Assembly (NCBI RefSeq): GCF_014199595.1
Contig: NZ_JACHNX010000002.1
Coordinates: forward strand, 124,001 to 188,000
Reading direction: 5' to 3'
DNA: 64,000 nt
From: Sphingomonas yabuuchiae
GTDB lineage: Bacteria > Pseudomonadota > Alphaproteobacteria > Sphingomonadales > Sphingomonadaceae
Notes under the pieces: model-generated
The model's database searches: none
Told to the model about the DNA's origin: nothing
What the model saw: the letters and a program-made list of their open reading frames with translations, nothing else
Translations under genes and position numbers: made by a program
Shown here: positions 42,899 to 53,415 of the stretch, piece by piece
How positions within the stretch are numbered: the first letter of the stretch is position 1
Layout of the letters: the number at the start of each line of letters is the position of its first letter

Positions 42899-45319
42899 AT
42901 GGCGATCGCGTCCCTCGAAAGATTTCACCCCACCCGCGTTGCGGCCGTCGTATCGGTCGCGAGCGGAGCGGGCGCGGCCGCCCTGTTGTTCGTGGCGATC
43001 CGCAGCTGGGTCGTCGCGGCGGGGTTTATGGCGGCCGCGCTGCTGGCCTTTGGGGTCATCCTGGTCTGGCGCATCCTGACGCCGAAGGTCGAGCATAGCC
43101 GACGCAGCGTCGACTGGGATTTTGCCCGCGTCGTGGCGGATGCCAGCCTGGACGCGATTGCCGTCACCGACCGGGCCGGGCGGCTGGTCTGCGCCAATGA
43201 CGCCTATGCCTCGCTCTTCCCGACGATGCCGACCCCGCCGGGCGTTCCGCTCGATGCGGCGTCGGTGGAGACGCTGGCGGAGGCGGGGCGGACCGCCTGG
43301 CGCGACGGGCTGGGCCGGGCGGACCGGATCGCGGTGATGGGCACCGAATTGTCGGTGATGGTCACGCGCGCCGGTGACGAGGCCGATTTGCTGGTCTGGC
43401 GCTTCGCCATCGCCGAGGAACAGGACCTGGCCGAGACGGTCGAGCGGCTGATTGGCGGCATCCATGGCGACCGACTGGGCACGGCGGGCATCATGGCGGC
43501 ATTGATCGCGCCCGACGGCCGGGTGCGGGCCGCCAACCGCGTGCTATGCGCCCGGGCGATGGGCGGCGAGATGATCTCGATCGTCGGCCGCGACTTTGCG
43601 ACCTTCCTGGCGCATGATCCGGGTGGCCAGGTCCGCTTCGCCGCCGAACTGGCGAAGGGCGAAGGCAAGCCCCTGCGCATCCTGCAAATTCCCTTCGTCG
43701 AGGGGGAGGCCGCGCCGATGCTGGTCGCGCTGCTCGACGAGGATGAGCAACTGGTCGCCCCCACAGGCACGAGCGCGGGCAGTCATGTCCGTGGCCTCGT
43801 CTCGCTGATGCCTTTCGGGATCGCGCTGGTCGACCGCGACGGGCGCTTCATCCAGATGAACTCGGCCTTCATGCGCGCCGCCGGGGTCAACGGCACCGCG
43901 CCGCCGCTCTATCCGGGCGATCTGGTGGTGCGCGAGGACAAGGCGGCGGTGGCGGACGCGATCCGGCGCTTCGCCAGCGGGGCGACGCATTCGGCCGACA
44001 TGGCGGTGCGGTTGAAGGATCATCCCGAAGAGCCGGTCGCGCTGACCATCGCGGGCGCGCGCGGGCTGGGCGAGGCGGCGGTGCTGCTCAGCCTGAAGGA
44101 CAATTCGGAGGAGAGCCGCCTGAAGCGCGAAGTCGCGCAGGCGACCAAGATGCAGGCGGTCGGCCAGCTGGCGGGCGGCGTCGCGCACGACTTTAACAAC
44201 ATCCTCACCGCGATCATCGGACATTGCGACCTGATGTTGATGCGCCATTCGCCGGGCGACAGCGACTATGACGATATCCAGCAGATCCGCACCAACTCCA
44301 ATCGCGCCGCCAGCCTGACCCGCCAATTGCTCGCCTTCTCGCGCCAGCAGACGTTGCGGCCGCAGATCCTGCAACTGCCCGATGTCGTGTCGGAAGTGTC
44401 GAACCTGCTCAAGCGGCTGCTCGGCGAGCGGGTGCGGCTGGACGTCAGCCACGGCCGCAATCTGGGCCCGGTCCGCGCCGATCCGGGGCAGTTGGAGCAG
44501 GTGGTCGTCAACCTCGCGGTCAATGCCCGCGACGCGATCCTGGAGAATGAACCGGCTGGCGGCGGCATCCTGACCATCCAGACGCGCGCCGTGTCGATGG
44601 CCGATGCGCGTGCGCTCAACAACGATATTCTGCCCGCCGCCGATTACACCGCCCTCATCATAAGCGACAACGGGACCGGCATTCCGCCCGAAATCCTTGG
44701 CAAGATTTTCGAGCCCTTCTTCACCACCAAGGAATTGGGCAAGGGGACCGGCCTGGGTCTGTCGACCGTCTACGGCATCATCAAGCAATCGGGCGGCTAT
44801 ATCTTCGCCGATTCGCCGCCGGGCGGCGGAGCGAAATTCTCCATCTACCTGCCGGTCCATGCCGCGCCCGCCGTCTCGCCCACCAAGGCAAGTCCGGCAA
44901 AGCCACCGGCCAAGGTCACGACCCCCTGGGGCTCGGGCACGATCCTGCTGGTCGAGGACGAGGATATGGTCCGCGCCGTCGCCGAACGCGCGCTGTCGCG
45001 ACAGGGCTATACCGTCATCTCCGCCGAGAATGGCGAGGCGGCGCTGGAGATGCTCGACAAGCATGGCAAGCCCGACCTGCTGATCTCCGACGTGGTCATG
45101 CCGACCATGGATGGGCCGACGATGGTCGGGCTCGTCCGCAAACGCTATCCCGACCTCGCCGTGCTGTTCATGTCGGGCTATGCCGAGGAACAGCTGCGCA
45201 AGTCGATCACGCTGCCCAATGTCGGTTTTCTCCCCAAGCCCTTCTCGGTCCAGCAATTGGCCGAGGCGACGCAGGCGGCGCTGACGCAAGATGGCGGGCA
45301 GGGGCCTGATCGCAACTAG
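42899..45319 (+). CDS. cckA: Hybrid histidine kinase/phosphatase CckA
   Basis: I choose the ATG at 42899; a TTG at 42878 is possible. The roughly 806-residue protein has two N-terminal membrane segments (within residues 10-60), PAS-like domains up to about 410, and a HisKA domain with H430 in [20 protein letters not shown]. The HATPase domain ([27 protein letters not shown]) follows, then a receiver domain with D731 in [13 protein letters not shown]. This domain order and H-box are diagnostic of CckA, which phosphorylates the cell-cycle master regulator CtrA through ChpT in Alphaproteobacteria. The gene lies upstream of a single-domain receiver. Confidence 0.93.
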   Translation: MAIASLERFHPTRVAAVVSVASGAGAAALLFVAIRSWVVAAGFMAAALLAFGVILVWRILTPKVEHSRRSVDWDFARVVADASLDAIAVTDRAGRLVCANDAYASLFPTMPTPPGVPLDAASVETLAEAGRTAWRDGLGRADRIAVMGTELSVMVTRAGDEADLLVWRFAIAEEQDLAETVERLIGGIHGDRLGTAGIMAALIAPDGRVRAANRVLCARAMGGEMISIVGRDFATFLAHDPGGQVRFAAELAKGEGKPLRILQIPFVEGEAAPMLVALLDEDEQLVAPTGTSAGSHVRGLVSLMPFGIALVDRDGRFIQMNSAFMRAAGVNGTAPPLYPGDLVVREDKAAVADAIRRFASGATHSADMAVRLKDHPEEPVALTIAGARGLGEAAVLLSLKDNSEESRLKREVAQATKMQAVGQLAGGVAHDFNNILTAIIGHCDLMLMRHSPGDSDYDDIQQIRTNSNRAASLTRQLLAFSRQQTLRPQILQLPDVVSEVSNLLKRLLGERVRLDVSHGRNLGPVRADPGQLEQVVVNLAVNARDAILENEPAGGGILTIQTRAVSMADARALNNDILPAADYTALIISDNGTGIPPEILGKIFEPFFTTKELGKGTGLGLSTVYGIIKQSGGYIFADSPPGGGAKFSIYLPVHAAPAVSPTKASPAKPPAKVTTPWGSGTILLVEDEDMVRAVAERALSRQGYTVISAENGEAALEMLDKHGKPDLLISDVVMPTMDGPTMVGLVRKRYPDLAVLFMSGYAEEQLRKSITLPNVGFLPKPFSVQQLAEATQAALTQDGGQGPDRN

Positions 45320-45346
45320 CGGCTGGCGCGGGGCGCAAAGCATGTT

Positions 45347-45709
45347 ATGGCGATGTTGATGACAGAGCCCGTGCAGATCCTCATCGTCGAGGACGAACCC
45401 CTGATCGCCATGATGCTCGAGGATTTCCTGGACGTCCTCGACAAACAGGTCGCGGGCACCGTGGACAGCGTCGACGACGCGCTTGCGCGGGTGGCGCAGG
45501 GCGGTATCGATGCCGCCATTCTCGACGTCAACCTGCGGGGCGGCCAGAAGAGCACCCCCGTCGCCGAAGCGTTGGCCGAGCGTGGCGTGCCGTTCGTCTT
45601 TGCCACCGGCGGCGCCGACGATGCGGTGGACGAGCGGTTCCGCGACCGTCCCCGCCTGCAAAAGCCGTTTACCATGGACGGCGTGGCGAAAGCATTGGGT
45701 TCGCTCTGA
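45347..45709 (+). CDS. Single-domain response regulator (receiver only)
   Basis: The 120-residue protein (start at the ATG at 45347 or a later Met at 45353/45359) is a stand-alone CheY-like receiver. The acidic pair is in ILIVEDEPLIAMMLEDF, the phosphoacceptor Asp in AAILDVNLRGG, Thr/Ser in FVFATGGADD and Lys in RLQKPFTMD. It has no output domain. Such proteins act as phosphate sinks or partners of HWE/HisKA_2 kinases, and the sequence (EDEPLIAMMLEDFL) looks like the latter class. It is 27 bp downstream of cckA. Confidence 0.85.
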   Translation: MAMLMTEPVQILIVEDEPLIAMMLEDFLDVLDKQVAGTVDSVDDALARVAQGGIDAAILDVNLRGGQKSTPVAEALAERGVPFVFATGGADDAVDERFRDRPRLQKPFTMDGVAKALGSL

Positions 45710-45797
45710 CCCGCTGACGCCCGCAAAGGCCCGGGATTGCGGGTCATTGCGAAATTTGCTTGCGTCTGGGGGCTGTCTGGCGACATAGGCCTGCGCC

Positions 45798-47519
45798 ATG
45801 ACACGCCAATTCGACAAGTCTCGCCTGCCGTCCCGCCACGTTTCCGTCGGCCCGGAGCGCGCACCCCATCGCAGCTATTATTATGCGATGGGCATTCAGG
45901 AAGAAGATATCGCCAAGCCCTTCGTCGCGCTGGCGAGTGCGGGCAACAATTCGGCCCCCTGCAACACCACGCTCGATGCACAGGCCGATGCCGCACAGGC
46001 GGGGGTCATTCGCGGTGGCGGCATGCCGCGCCGGTTCAACACCATCACCGTGACCGACGGCATCGCGATGGGCCATCAGGGCATGAAGTCCTCGCTGGTC
46101 AGCCGCGAGGTCATCGCCGATTCGGTCGAACTGTCGGTGCGCGGCCACTGCTATGATGCGCTGGTCGGCTTTGCGGGGTGCGACAAGTCGCTGCCCGGCA
46201 TGATGATGTCGATGCTGCGCCTGAACGTGCCGTCGATCTTCGTCTATGGCGGCTCGATCCTGCCCGGCCGTCATCACGATCGCGTCGTGACCGTGGTCGA
46301 CGTGTTCGAGGCGGTTGGGCAGCATGCGGCGGGCAATTGCCCGCTCCACGACCTGATCGCGCTCGAAAAGGTGGCCTGTCCCGGTCACGGCGCGTGCGGG
46401 GGCCAGTTCACCGCCAACACCATGGCCTGCGTCGGCGAGGCGATCGGCCTGTCGCTGCCCAACAGCAACATGATGCCCGCGCCGTTCCTCGACCGCCACG
46501 GCATCGCCGAGGCGGCGGGCGAGCAGGTGATGGAGCTGATCGGGCGCAACATCCGTCCGCGCGACATCTGTACCCGCGAGGCGTTCGAGAATGCCGCGCG
46601 CGTCGTGGCGGCAACCGGCGGGTCGACCAATGCCGGGCTCCATCTGCCCGCGATGGCGAACGAAGCGGGGATCGACTTCGATCTGTTCGATGTGGCCGAG
46701 ATCTTTAAGACCACGCCCTATATCGCCGACCTGAAGCCCGGTGGCCGCTATGTCGCCAAGGACATGTATGAGGCGGGCGGCGTCTATATGCTCATGAAGA
46801 CGCTGCTGGCGGGCGGGTTTCTGCACGGCGACTGCATCACCGTGACCGGCAAGACGCTGGCCGAGAATATCGACGAGGTCACCTGGAACCCTGACCAGAA
46901 GGTCATTTACGACGTGAAGACGCCGCTCAGCCCGACGGGCGGCGTGGTCGGCCTGCGCGGGTCGCTGGCGCCCGAGGGGGCGATCGTGAAGGTGGCGGGC
47001 ATGAAGCGCCTTCAGTTCGAGGGCATTGCAAAGGTCTTCGACTGCGAAGAAGAGGCCTTCGCCGCCGTCGAGGCGCGCGCCATCACCGAGGGCACCGTCG
47101 TCGTCATTCGTTATGAAGGGCCGAAGGGCGGTCCGGGCATGCGCGAGATGCTGTCGACCACCGCCGCGCTTTATGGCCAGGGGCTGGGCGAGAAGGTCGC
47201 ACTGATCACCGATGGCCGCTTTTCGGGCGGCACGCGCGGCTTCTGCATCGGCCATGTCGGTCCCGAAGCGGCCGATGGCGGCCCGATCGCGCTGGTCGAG
47301 AATGGCGACTCCATCCGCATCGATGCCGAGGCGGGCACGATCGACCTGCTGGTCGAGCCCGCTGTGCTGGACGAGCGCCGGGCGCGCTGGACCCCGCGCG
47401 TGAACGATTATCAGGCCGGTGTGTTGTGGCGCTATGCCCAGAATGTCGGCCCCGCGCATCAGGGCGCGGTCACGCACCCCGGCGCGAAGTCCGAGCGCCA
47501 TGTCTATGCGGATATCTGA
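45798..47519 (+). CDS. ilvD: Dihydroxy-acid dehydratase
   Basis: The 573-residue protein has the IlvD/Edd signatures: [19 protein letters not shown] and [18 protein letters not shown], containing the cysteines for the iron-sulfur cluster. The C-terminal [21 protein letters not shown] follows in family order. It converts 2,3-dihydroxy-isovalerate and its methylvalerate homologue to the 2-oxo acids in branched-chain amino acid synthesis; 2-oxoisovalerate also feeds PanB (19742). The length and the [16 protein letters not shown] region fit IlvD rather than Edd. The end overlaps the following lipoprotein gene. Confidence 0.92.
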   Translation: MTRQFDKSRLPSRHVSVGPERAPHRSYYYAMGIQEEDIAKPFVALASAGNNSAPCNTTLDAQADAAQAGVIRGGGMPRRFNTITVTDGIAMGHQGMKSSLVSREVIADSVELSVRGHCYDALVGFAGCDKSLPGMMMSMLRLNVPSIFVYGGSILPGRHHDRVVTVVDVFEAVGQHAAGNCPLHDLIALEKVACPGHGACGGQFTANTMACVGEAIGLSLPNSNMMPAPFLDRHGIAEAAGEQVMELIGRNIRPRDICTREAFENAARVVAATGGSTNAGLHLPAMANEAGIDFDLFDVAEIFKTTPYIADLKPGGRYVAKDMYEAGGVYMLMKTLLAGGFLHGDCITVTGKTLAENIDEVTWNPDQKVIYDVKTPLSPTGGVVGLRGSLAPEGAIVKVAGMKRLQFEGIAKVFDCEEEAFAAVEARAITEGTVVVIRYEGPKGGPGMREMLSTTAALYGQGLGEKVALITDGRFSGGTRGFCIGHVGPEAADGGPIALVENGDSIRIDAEAGTIDLLVEPAVLDERRARWTPRVNDYQAGVLWRYAQNVGPAHQGAVTHPGAKSERHVYADI

Positions 47520-47892
47520 TCCGTGGTGGCTGGTCGGCGCCTTGGCACTGGCCGGCTGCTCGGGCGGACAGGAAGAGCGGCAGGCGGCGGCCCAGGACGG
47601 CCCCGCCGCCGAACAGAAACCCGGTCTGGCCATCGAATGCGCACTGGCGGGGGCACAAGCCTTCGCCAGTGACTGCACGGTGGAGCAATCGGGTGCGGGG
47701 AATGCGGTAGTGCTGACCGTGCGGCATCCCGATGGTGGGTTCCGGCGGCTTCAGGTGACGCGTGACGGGCGCGGCGTAGAGGCAGCTGACGGCGCCCAGC
47801 CCGCATCGGTAACGGTCGCCGGGGACCGGATGATCGAGATAGCAGTCGGTGGCGACCGCTATCGCCTGCCTGCCACGGTAGCGACGCAGTGA
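47500..47892 (+). CDS. Small predicted lipoprotein overlapping ilvD
   Basis: The likely start is the ATG at 47500 or 47506, overlapping the last codons of ilvD by about 14-20 bp. The product is about 128-130 residues with a signal ending in the lipobox LALAGC (about residues 14-20). The mature part contains one Cys pair (IECALAG, SDCTVEQ) and beta-rich segments ([18 protein letters not shown]). I do not recognise a named family; small lipoproteins of this type follow ilvD in sphingomonads. Its end overlaps the nnr start by 4 nt. Confidence 0.7.
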   Translation: MSMRISDPWWLVGALALAGCSGGQEERQAAAQDGPAAEQKPGLAIECALAGAQAFASDCTVEQSGAGNAVVLTVRHPDGGFRRLQVTRDGRGVEAADGAQPASVTVAGDRMIEIAVGGDRYRLPATVATQ

Positions 47893-49271
47893 TCCCGATC
47901 GATGGCCTGCCGGTCCTGACCGCGGCCGAGATGCATGCGGCCGAACAGGCGGCAATGGTCGGGGAGGTGACCGAGGCGACCCTGATGGATCGCGCCGGTT
48001 CTGCCATTGCACAGGCGGTGGCCCGGTTGGCCGCCGGGCGCGAGATACTGGTGCTATGTGGCCCGGGCAATAATGGCGGCGATGGCTATATCGCGGCTGC
48101 GGCGCTCAAGCGGCAGGGTTTGGCGGTACGGGTGGCTGCCAGCGACGCTCCGCGCAGTACCGGAGCCTGCCGGGCAGCCGCAATTTGGGGCGGCGCGGTC
48201 GAAGCGCTGGATAGGGCGGAGCCTGCACCTGTCTTTGTCGATGCGATCTTCGGAACGGGTCTGTCGCGGTCGCCTTCCGACGAAATCCAGAATGCGCTGG
48301 CCCGACTTGCCGAGGCGGCATGGCTGCGCATCGCGGTCGACCTCCCGACCGGCGTGGCGATGGATAACGGCAAGGCGCTGGGCAAGGTGCCGCGCTTTGA
48401 CGTCACGCTTGCGTTGGGGGCGGTGAAGCCGTCGCATCTCCTGCAACCCGCCGCCAGCCTCATGGGTCAGGTGCGCTTGCTGGATATCGGCGTTGCTACC
48501 CGTTCGCACGCCCGCACCCTGACACGCTGGCACCTGCCTGAGCCGGATGCGAACTCTCACAAATATAGCCGTGGCATGGTCGCCGTCATCGCGGGCAGCA
48601 TGTCGGGCGCCTCGGAACTGACGGCACTCGCAGCTTTGCGGGCGGGGGCGGGTTATGTGCTTCACCTTGCATCGGCTGGGGTATCCGGCTCGGCTGCCCC
48701 GCACGCCGTCGTGCGCCGGGACTATACGGCAGACGCACTGGACGAGGATCGGATCGGTGCGGTCGTGATCGGCCCCGGCCTCGGTCGGGACGCCGACGCC
48801 TCCGCACGGCTTGAGGCGGCGCTTTCCGGCGGACGGCCGCTGATCATTGATGGCGACGCCCTCCGACTGGTCGAGCTTGGGACGCTGGCCAAGCACAAAG
48901 CCCCCAAGATCCTCACCCCCCACGGCGGCGAGTTCACCCATCTGTTCGGCGAAGTCACCGACGACAAGCTTAGCGCCACGCGCCGCGCCGCCCGGCAAAG
49001 TGGAGCGGTCGTCGTGCACAAGGGTGCCGATACCGTCATCGCCGCCCCCGATGGCCAGGCAATCCTCTGCCCGGAGGCCAGCCCCTGGCTGTCCACCGCA
49101 GGGACCGGCGACGTGCTGGCCGGAGCGATCGGTGCAATGCTGGCGGCGGGGCTCGAACCGCTTGCAGCGGCGGAGGCGGGGGTATGGCTTCATGCCCAGG
49201 CCGCACGACGCTTGGGCAAGGCTTTCATCGCGGACGACTTGGCAGACGCGCTTTCCGCCGTCAGAGGCTGA
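47889..49271 (+). CDS. nnr: Bifunctional NAD(P)H-hydrate epimerase/dehydratase
   Basis: The gene starts at a GTG in a GTGA overlap with the lipoprotein stop; the product has 460 residues. The N-terminal YjeF_N domain is the epimerase (LCGPGNNGGDGYIAA, DAIFGTGLSR). The C-terminal ribokinase-like domain is the ADP/ATP-dependent dehydratase (VVIGPGLGRD, LTPHGGEFTHLF, GTGDVLAGAIGAMLAAG). It repairs hydrated NADH and NADPH. The fused form is common in bacteria. The TrmA-family methyltransferase gene begins 4 nt later. Confidence 0.92.
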   Translation: MIPIDGLPVLTAAEMHAAEQAAMVGEVTEATLMDRAGSAIAQAVARLAAGREILVLCGPGNNGGDGYIAAAALKRQGLAVRVAASDAPRSTGACRAAAIWGGAVEALDRAEPAPVFVDAIFGTGLSRSPSDEIQNALARLAEAAWLRIAVDLPTGVAMDNGKALGKVPRFDVTLALGAVKPSHLLQPAASLMGQVRLLDIGVATRSHARTLTRWHLPEPDANSHKYSRGMVAVIAGSMSGASELTALAALRAGAGYVLHLASAGVSGSAAPHAVVRRDYTADALDEDRIGAVVIGPGLGRDADASARLEAALSGGRPLIIDGDALRLVELGTLAKHKAPKILTPHGGEFTHLFGEVTDDKLSATRRAARQSGAVVVHKGADTVIAAPDGQAILCPEASPWLSTAGTGDVLAGAIGAMLAAGLEPLAAAEAGVWLHAQAARRLGKAFIADDLADALSAVRG

Positions 49272-49275
49272 TCGC

Positions 49276-50472
49276 ATGAGCGATACCATCATCCGCGTCG
49301 CCGCCCGGGGCGACGGCGTGACCGCGACCGGCCGCCACGCCGCCTTTGCCGCACCCGGCGACACCCTGTCGGCCGACGGCATCGTCATGCCCGGCCCGCA
49401 TCACCAGACCCCGCCCTGCGGCCATTTCCCGCGCTGCGGCGGGTGCCAGCTCCAGCATCTGGACGACGAAAGCTATGCCGGGTTCGTCACCGACCGCATC
49501 GCCTCCGCGCTCGACGCGCAGGGCCTGACCGCGCCGTTGCGCCCCGCGCATTGCTCGCCCTCGCACAGCCGCCGTCGCGCGACCCTCCATGCCGAGGCGA
49601 AGGGCGGGCGCGTGCTGATCGGCTTTTCGGCGGAAAAGAGCCACGCCATCGTTGACATGGCCGAATGCCATATCCTTCACCCTACGCTGTTCGCGCTGGT
49701 CGCCCCGCTTCGCGCTTTGCTCCAGCGGCTGGGGTTCAAGCGGCGCGGCGACGTGCATCTGGCGCTCGCGGATCAGGGGGCGGACATCCTGGTCACCAGC
49801 TTCTCGCCTGACGGATTGGAAGCGGCCGAGACGATCATCGCCTTCTGCCAGCGGCACGGCGTTGCGCGTTTCTCCGTCGATGACGGGCTGGGCGCGGAAA
49901 CCCGCTGGGAGCCCGAGCCCGTGACGATCACCTTGGGCGGTGTCGGCGTTCCCCTGCCGCCCGGCGCCTTTCTACAGGCCACCGCCGATGGCGAGGCGGC
50001 TTTGGTCGCCGCCGTGCGCGAGGCGGTGGGCAATCCCCGCACCACTGCCGACCTGTTCGCTGGCCTCGGCACCTTCGCACTGGCGCTGCCGGATAAGGTC
50101 TATGCCGCCGAGGGCGCGCGTGATGCGATCCTGTCGCTGAAGGGCGCGGCGAATGGTGCAGGAAAGATGGTCTTTGCCGAACATCGGGACCTGTACCGCC
50201 GCCCGCTGACCAAGACGGAGCTGGACCGGTTCGACGCCATCGTGCTCGATCCGCCGCGTGCAGGCGCGCGGGATCAGGCGGATGCGCTGGCCAGCGCCGA
50301 GGTACGCGCGGTCGCCTATGTCTCGTGCAATCCGTCCAGCTTCGCGCGCGATGCCAAGGCGATGGTCGATCAGGGGTGGCAGCTCGATTGGGTGCAGCCG
50401 GTGGGCCAGTTCCGCTGGTCGACCCATGTCGAATTGGCAGCACGTTTTTCGCGTCAGCCTTCGTCCGGATAA
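49276..50472 (+). CDS. TrmA/RlmD-family class I SAM-dependent RNA m5U methyltransferase
   Basis: The ATG at 49276 gives 398 residues. The N-terminus is a shortened TRAM-like domain ([20 protein letters not shown]). The four cysteines of the [4Fe-4S] cluster follow: C-x5-C-x2-C in [10 protein letters not shown], and the Cys of MAECHILHP. The methyltransferase domain has the SAM motif [19 protein letters not shown] and the catalytic-Cys motif [12 protein letters not shown]. It probably methylates uridine in 23S rRNA (RlmD/RumA-like), though a tRNA target cannot be excluded. Its 3' end overlaps that of truA, which is convergent. Confidence 0.85.
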   Translation: MSDTIIRVAARGDGVTATGRHAAFAAPGDTLSADGIVMPGPHHQTPPCGHFPRCGGCQLQHLDDESYAGFVTDRIASALDAQGLTAPLRPAHCSPSHSRRRATLHAEAKGGRVLIGFSAEKSHAIVDMAECHILHPTLFALVAPLRALLQRLGFKRRGDVHLALADQGADILVTSFSPDGLEAAETIIAFCQRHGVARFSVDDGLGAETRWEPEPVTITLGGVGVPLPPGAFLQATADGEAALVAAVREAVGNPRTTADLFAGLGTFALALPDKVYAAEGARDAILSLKGAANGAGKMVFAEHRDLYRRPLTKTELDRFDAIVLDPPRAGARDQADALASAEVRAVAYVSCNPSSFARDAKAMVDQGWQLDWVQPVGQFRWSTHVELAARFSRQPSSG

Positions 50473-51203
50473 TCCGCCGCGACGAAGAACAGCCCGCCCG
50501 ACGGCGCGTTCAGCCCCAGCTGCGCGCGGTCGCGGGCGTTCAGCGCCGCTTCGACATCGTCGGGTGACCAGCGGCCCATGCCGACCAGTGCCAGGCACCC
50601 GACCATCGACCGCACCTGGTGATGGAGGAAGGACCGCGCGGCGGCGCGGATGTACAGCCGTGTATCGACCCGCTCGACCGATAGCAGGTCGAGCGTCCGC
50701 ACCGGGCTGTCCGCCTGGCAATGAACCGAGCGGAAGGTCGTGAAGTCATGCCGCCCGACCAGCCGCGCGGCGGCGTCCGCCATGGCGGCTTCGTCGAGCG
50801 GCTGCGGCACCTGCCACGCCAATCCGGCTTCATGGGTCAGCGGTGCGCGGCGATTGACGATGCGATATTCATAGGATCGCCGGATGCACGAAAAGCGCGC
50901 ATGCCAGTCGTCCGGCACCGTCACGCAATTCAGCACTGCGACCGGGTTCGGCCTGATCCGCGCGTTGATCGCCTCCATCAGGCGGAAGGGGGCGATGTCC
51001 TTGGCGATGTCCACATGCGCGCGCATCGCCAGACCGTGCACGCCCGCATCGGTCCGTCCGGCGGCGTGAACCGCGGTGCGCTCGCCGGTGACGGCATGGA
51101 CGGCGTCCTCCAGCGCCTGTTGAACGCTGGGGCCATGCGACTGGCGCTGCCAGCCCATGAAGGGCCGCCCGTCAAACTCGACCGTCAGCGCAAATCGCGT
51201 CAA
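50454..51203 (-). CDS. truA: tRNA pseudouridine(38-40) synthase TruA
   Basis: The 249-residue protein has the TruA motif [14 protein letters not shown] with catalytic D52, the N-terminal [14 protein letters not shown] and the late [14 protein letters not shown]. It modifies positions 38-40 of tRNA anticodon arms. Its start overlaps the fmt stop by 4 nt (fmt-truA order on the minus strand), and its end overlaps the methyltransferase gene by 19 bp. Confidence 0.93.
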   Translation of the reverse strand: MTRFALTVEFDGRPFMGWQRQSHGPSVQQALEDAVHAVTGERTAVHAAGRTDAGVHGLAMRAHVDIAKDIAPFRLMEAINARIRPNPVAVLNCVTVPDDWHARFSCIRRSYEYRIVNRRAPLTHEAGLAWQVPQPLDEAAMADAAARLVGRHDFTTFRSVHCQADSPVRTLDLLSVERVDTRLYIRAAARSFLHHQVRSMVGCLALVGMGRWSPDDVEAALNARDRAQLGLNAPSGGLFFVAADYPDEG

Positions 51204-52105
51204 AGCCGCGTCCCCGCCGGGATGGCAAAGCCGCGCAGCAGATCGTCGGCGCTCGATACGCCACGCCCGGCCCGCTGGACGCTGACCGGCCGGAGCGCGC
51301 CTGCGCCGCAGGCGATGGTCAGCCGGTCGTCCAGCAGCTCGCCGGGGGCACCATGGCCGTCGACCGGCTGGGCCGACAGCAGCTTGACCCGCTCACCCTG
51401 ATATTCGAACCACGCACCGGGGGCGGGATGAAAGGCGCGGACCTGCCGCTCCAGCTCGATGGCGCTCCTGGTGAAATCCAGCCGCGTCTCGGTCTTGTCG
51501 ATCTTGGCGGCATAGGTGACACCCTCGGCAGGCTGGGGCCGCGCCGGGTAGCGTTCGGGGTCGGCCAGGACCTTGACCATCAGCTCGGCCCCCATCGCCG
51601 CCAGTTCCGCGGTCAAGTCACCCGTCGTCTTGCGTCCGATCGGCGTCGAGCCTTCCAGCCGGACCGGCCCGGTGTCGAGACCCGCCTCCATCTGCATGAT
51701 GCCTACGCCCGTCACGACATCGCCCGCCAGGATCGCACGCTGGATGGGGGCGGCCCCGCGCCAGCGCGGGAGCAGCGAGCCATGGACGTTCAGACAGCCC
51801 AAGCGCGGCGCGTCGAGGATCGCCTGCGGCAGGATCAAGCCATAGGCCGCGACCACCGCGACATCGGCCTCAAGCGCGGCAAACCGAGCCTGCTCCTCCG
51901 CCGAGCGCAGAGACACCGGCGTCATCACCGTTATGCCCAGACCTTCCGCCGTCTGCTGCACCGGCGAGGGGACCAGCTGCCGCCCGCGCCGCCCGCCGGG
52001 ACGCGGCGGCTGGCTATAGCTGGCGACGACCTGATGCCCGGCCTCGACCAGCGCTTGCAGAACCGGGACGGCAAAGCCCGGCGTACCCATGAAGATGATC
52101 CGCAT
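51200..52105 (-). CDS. fmt: Methionyl-tRNA formyltransferase
   Basis: The ATG at 52105 ([19 protein letters not shown]) gives 301 residues. Family motifs are present: the formyl-THF site [20 protein letters not shown] with catalytic Asn and His, and [16 protein letters not shown]. It formylates initiator Met-tRNA. Peptide deformylase (52802) is encoded nearby on the other strand with recR between, the usual fmt/def proximity in bacteria. Confidence 0.93.
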   Translation of the reverse strand: MRIIFMGTPGFAVPVLQALVEAGHQVVASYSQPPRPGGRRGRQLVPSPVQQTAEGLGITVMTPVSLRSAEEQARFAALEADVAVVAAYGLILPQAILDAPRLGCLNVHGSLLPRWRGAAPIQRAILAGDVVTGVGIMQMEAGLDTGPVRLEGSTPIGRKTTGDLTAELAAMGAELMVKVLADPERYPARPQPAEGVTYAAKIDKTETRLDFTRSAIELERQVRAFHPAPGAWFEYQGERVKLLSAQPVDGHGAPGELLDDRLTIACGAGALRPVSVQRAGRGVSSADDLLRGFAIPAGTRL

Positions 52106-52159
52106 GGCAACGCCTCTCTGCGCTGGCGGGACGGCGCGCAACCCCCTATCTGTTCACAC

Positions 52160-52756
52160 ATGGCATCCCCCGAGATCGAGGCGCTGACCCAGGCGCTGGC
52201 GCGTATTCCTGGCCTTGGCCCCCGGTCCGCCCGTCGTGCGGTCCTGCACCTGCTGAAAAAGCGGGAGGCAGCGCTGGTGCCGCTGCTGACCGCGCTGGGG
52301 GCGGTCGAGGAGCGGCTGGAGACCTGCTCGACCTGTGGCAACATCGACACCGCCAATCCCTGCGCGATCTGTGCCGACGCCAGGCGCGATGCGGGCGCGT
52401 TGTGCGTGGTGGAGGAGGTCGCCGACCTCTGGGCGCTGGAGCGGTCGCGGCTGTTTCCGGGGCGCTTCCATGTGCTGGGCGGACGGCTCTCGGCGCTGGA
52501 GGGCGTGCGGCCCGAGGACCTGACGATCGACGCGTTGGTTCGCCGGATCGAGGGTGGCGGAGTCGACGAAGTCGTCCTCGCCATGAACGCCACGCTGGAG
52601 GGACAGACCACCGCCCATTACATCGCCGAGCGGATCGAGCGTTTCCCGGTGCGCGTGACCCAGCTTGCCCATGGCCTGCCGGTGGGCGGCGAGCTGGACT
52701 ATCTGGATGAAGGCACGCTGGCCCAGGCGCTGCGCGCCCGGCGGCCGGTGGTCTGA
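52160..52756 (+). CDS. recR: Recombination mediator RecR
   Basis: The ATG at 52160 gives 198 residues. RecR features are the N-terminal HhH ([20 protein letters not shown]), a C4 zinc finger ([16 protein letters not shown]) and a Toprim domain ([26 protein letters not shown]). It works with RecF/RecO to load RecA on gapped DNA. It is divergent from fmt, with 54 bp between, and precedes def. Confidence 0.93.
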   Translation: MASPEIEALTQALARIPGLGPRSARRAVLHLLKKREAALVPLLTALGAVEERLETCSTCGNIDTANPCAICADARRDAGALCVVEEVADLWALERSRLFPGRFHVLGGRLSALEGVRPEDLTIDALVRRIEGGGVDEVVLAMNATLEGQTTAHYIAERIERFPVRVTQLAHGLPVGGELDYLDEGTLAQALRARRPVV

Positions 52757-52801
52757 TCCGCTGGCTTGACGGTTCGGGTCGCTGACCGTAGCGAAATCGT
52801 C

Positions 52802-53323
52802 ATGGCCATTCTTCCGATCGTCGAAATTCCCGACCCCCGCCTGCGTCTCGTCTCCAAGCCTGTCGAGACGGTGGACGACACCGTCCGCCAGCTCGTGTCC
52901 GACATGATCGAGACGATGTACGACGCGCACGGCATCGGCCTCGCCGCGATCCAGGTCGGCGTCGACCAGCGCATTCTCGTCATCGACCTGCAGGAGGAAG
53001 AGGATGAGGAAGGCAAGCCGGTCAAGCATCCCAAGGCCTATATCAACCCGGAAGTCCTGTCGGTCAGCGACGAGTTGTCCACCTATAATGAGGGCTGCCT
53101 GTCGATCCCCGAGCAATATGCCGAGGTGAAGCGGCCTGCATCCTGCCGTGTGAAGTGGCTGGACGAAAAGGGCGAGGCGCATGAGGCGGAACTCGATGGA
53201 CTGCTCGCCACCTGCATGCAGCATGAGATCGATCATCTGAACGGCGTTCTGTTCATCGATCATGTCAGCCGGCTGAAGCGCGACATGCTGATGCGCAAGC
53301 TGAACAAGATGCGCAAGGGCTGA
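52802..53323 (+). CDS. def: Peptide deformylase
   Basis: The ATG at 52802 gives 173 residues. All three PDF motifs are present: [17 protein letters not shown] (metal Cys) and HEIDHLNG. It removes the formyl group from nascent proteins. The insertion [15 protein letters not shown] after the first motif is acidic and slightly longer than in E. coli, as in other Alphaproteobacteria. It is followed by rmuC. Confidence 0.94.
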   Translation: MAILPIVEIPDPRLRLVSKPVETVDDTVRQLVSDMIETMYDAHGIGLAAIQVGVDQRILVIDLQEEEDEEGKPVKHPKAYINPEVLSVSDELSTYNEGCLSIPEQYAEVKRPASCRVKWLDEKGEAHEAELDGLLATCMQHEIDHLNGVLFIDHVSRLKRDMLMRKLNKMRKG

Positions 53324-53415
53324 CCTTTCCCGGCTAGGTCGGTCGAATGACCTTGTTCGACCGGCTTCGTTCGTTCTATGTTCCGACCTGTCCCTTAGTC
53401 TGACAGGTTGTCGAA

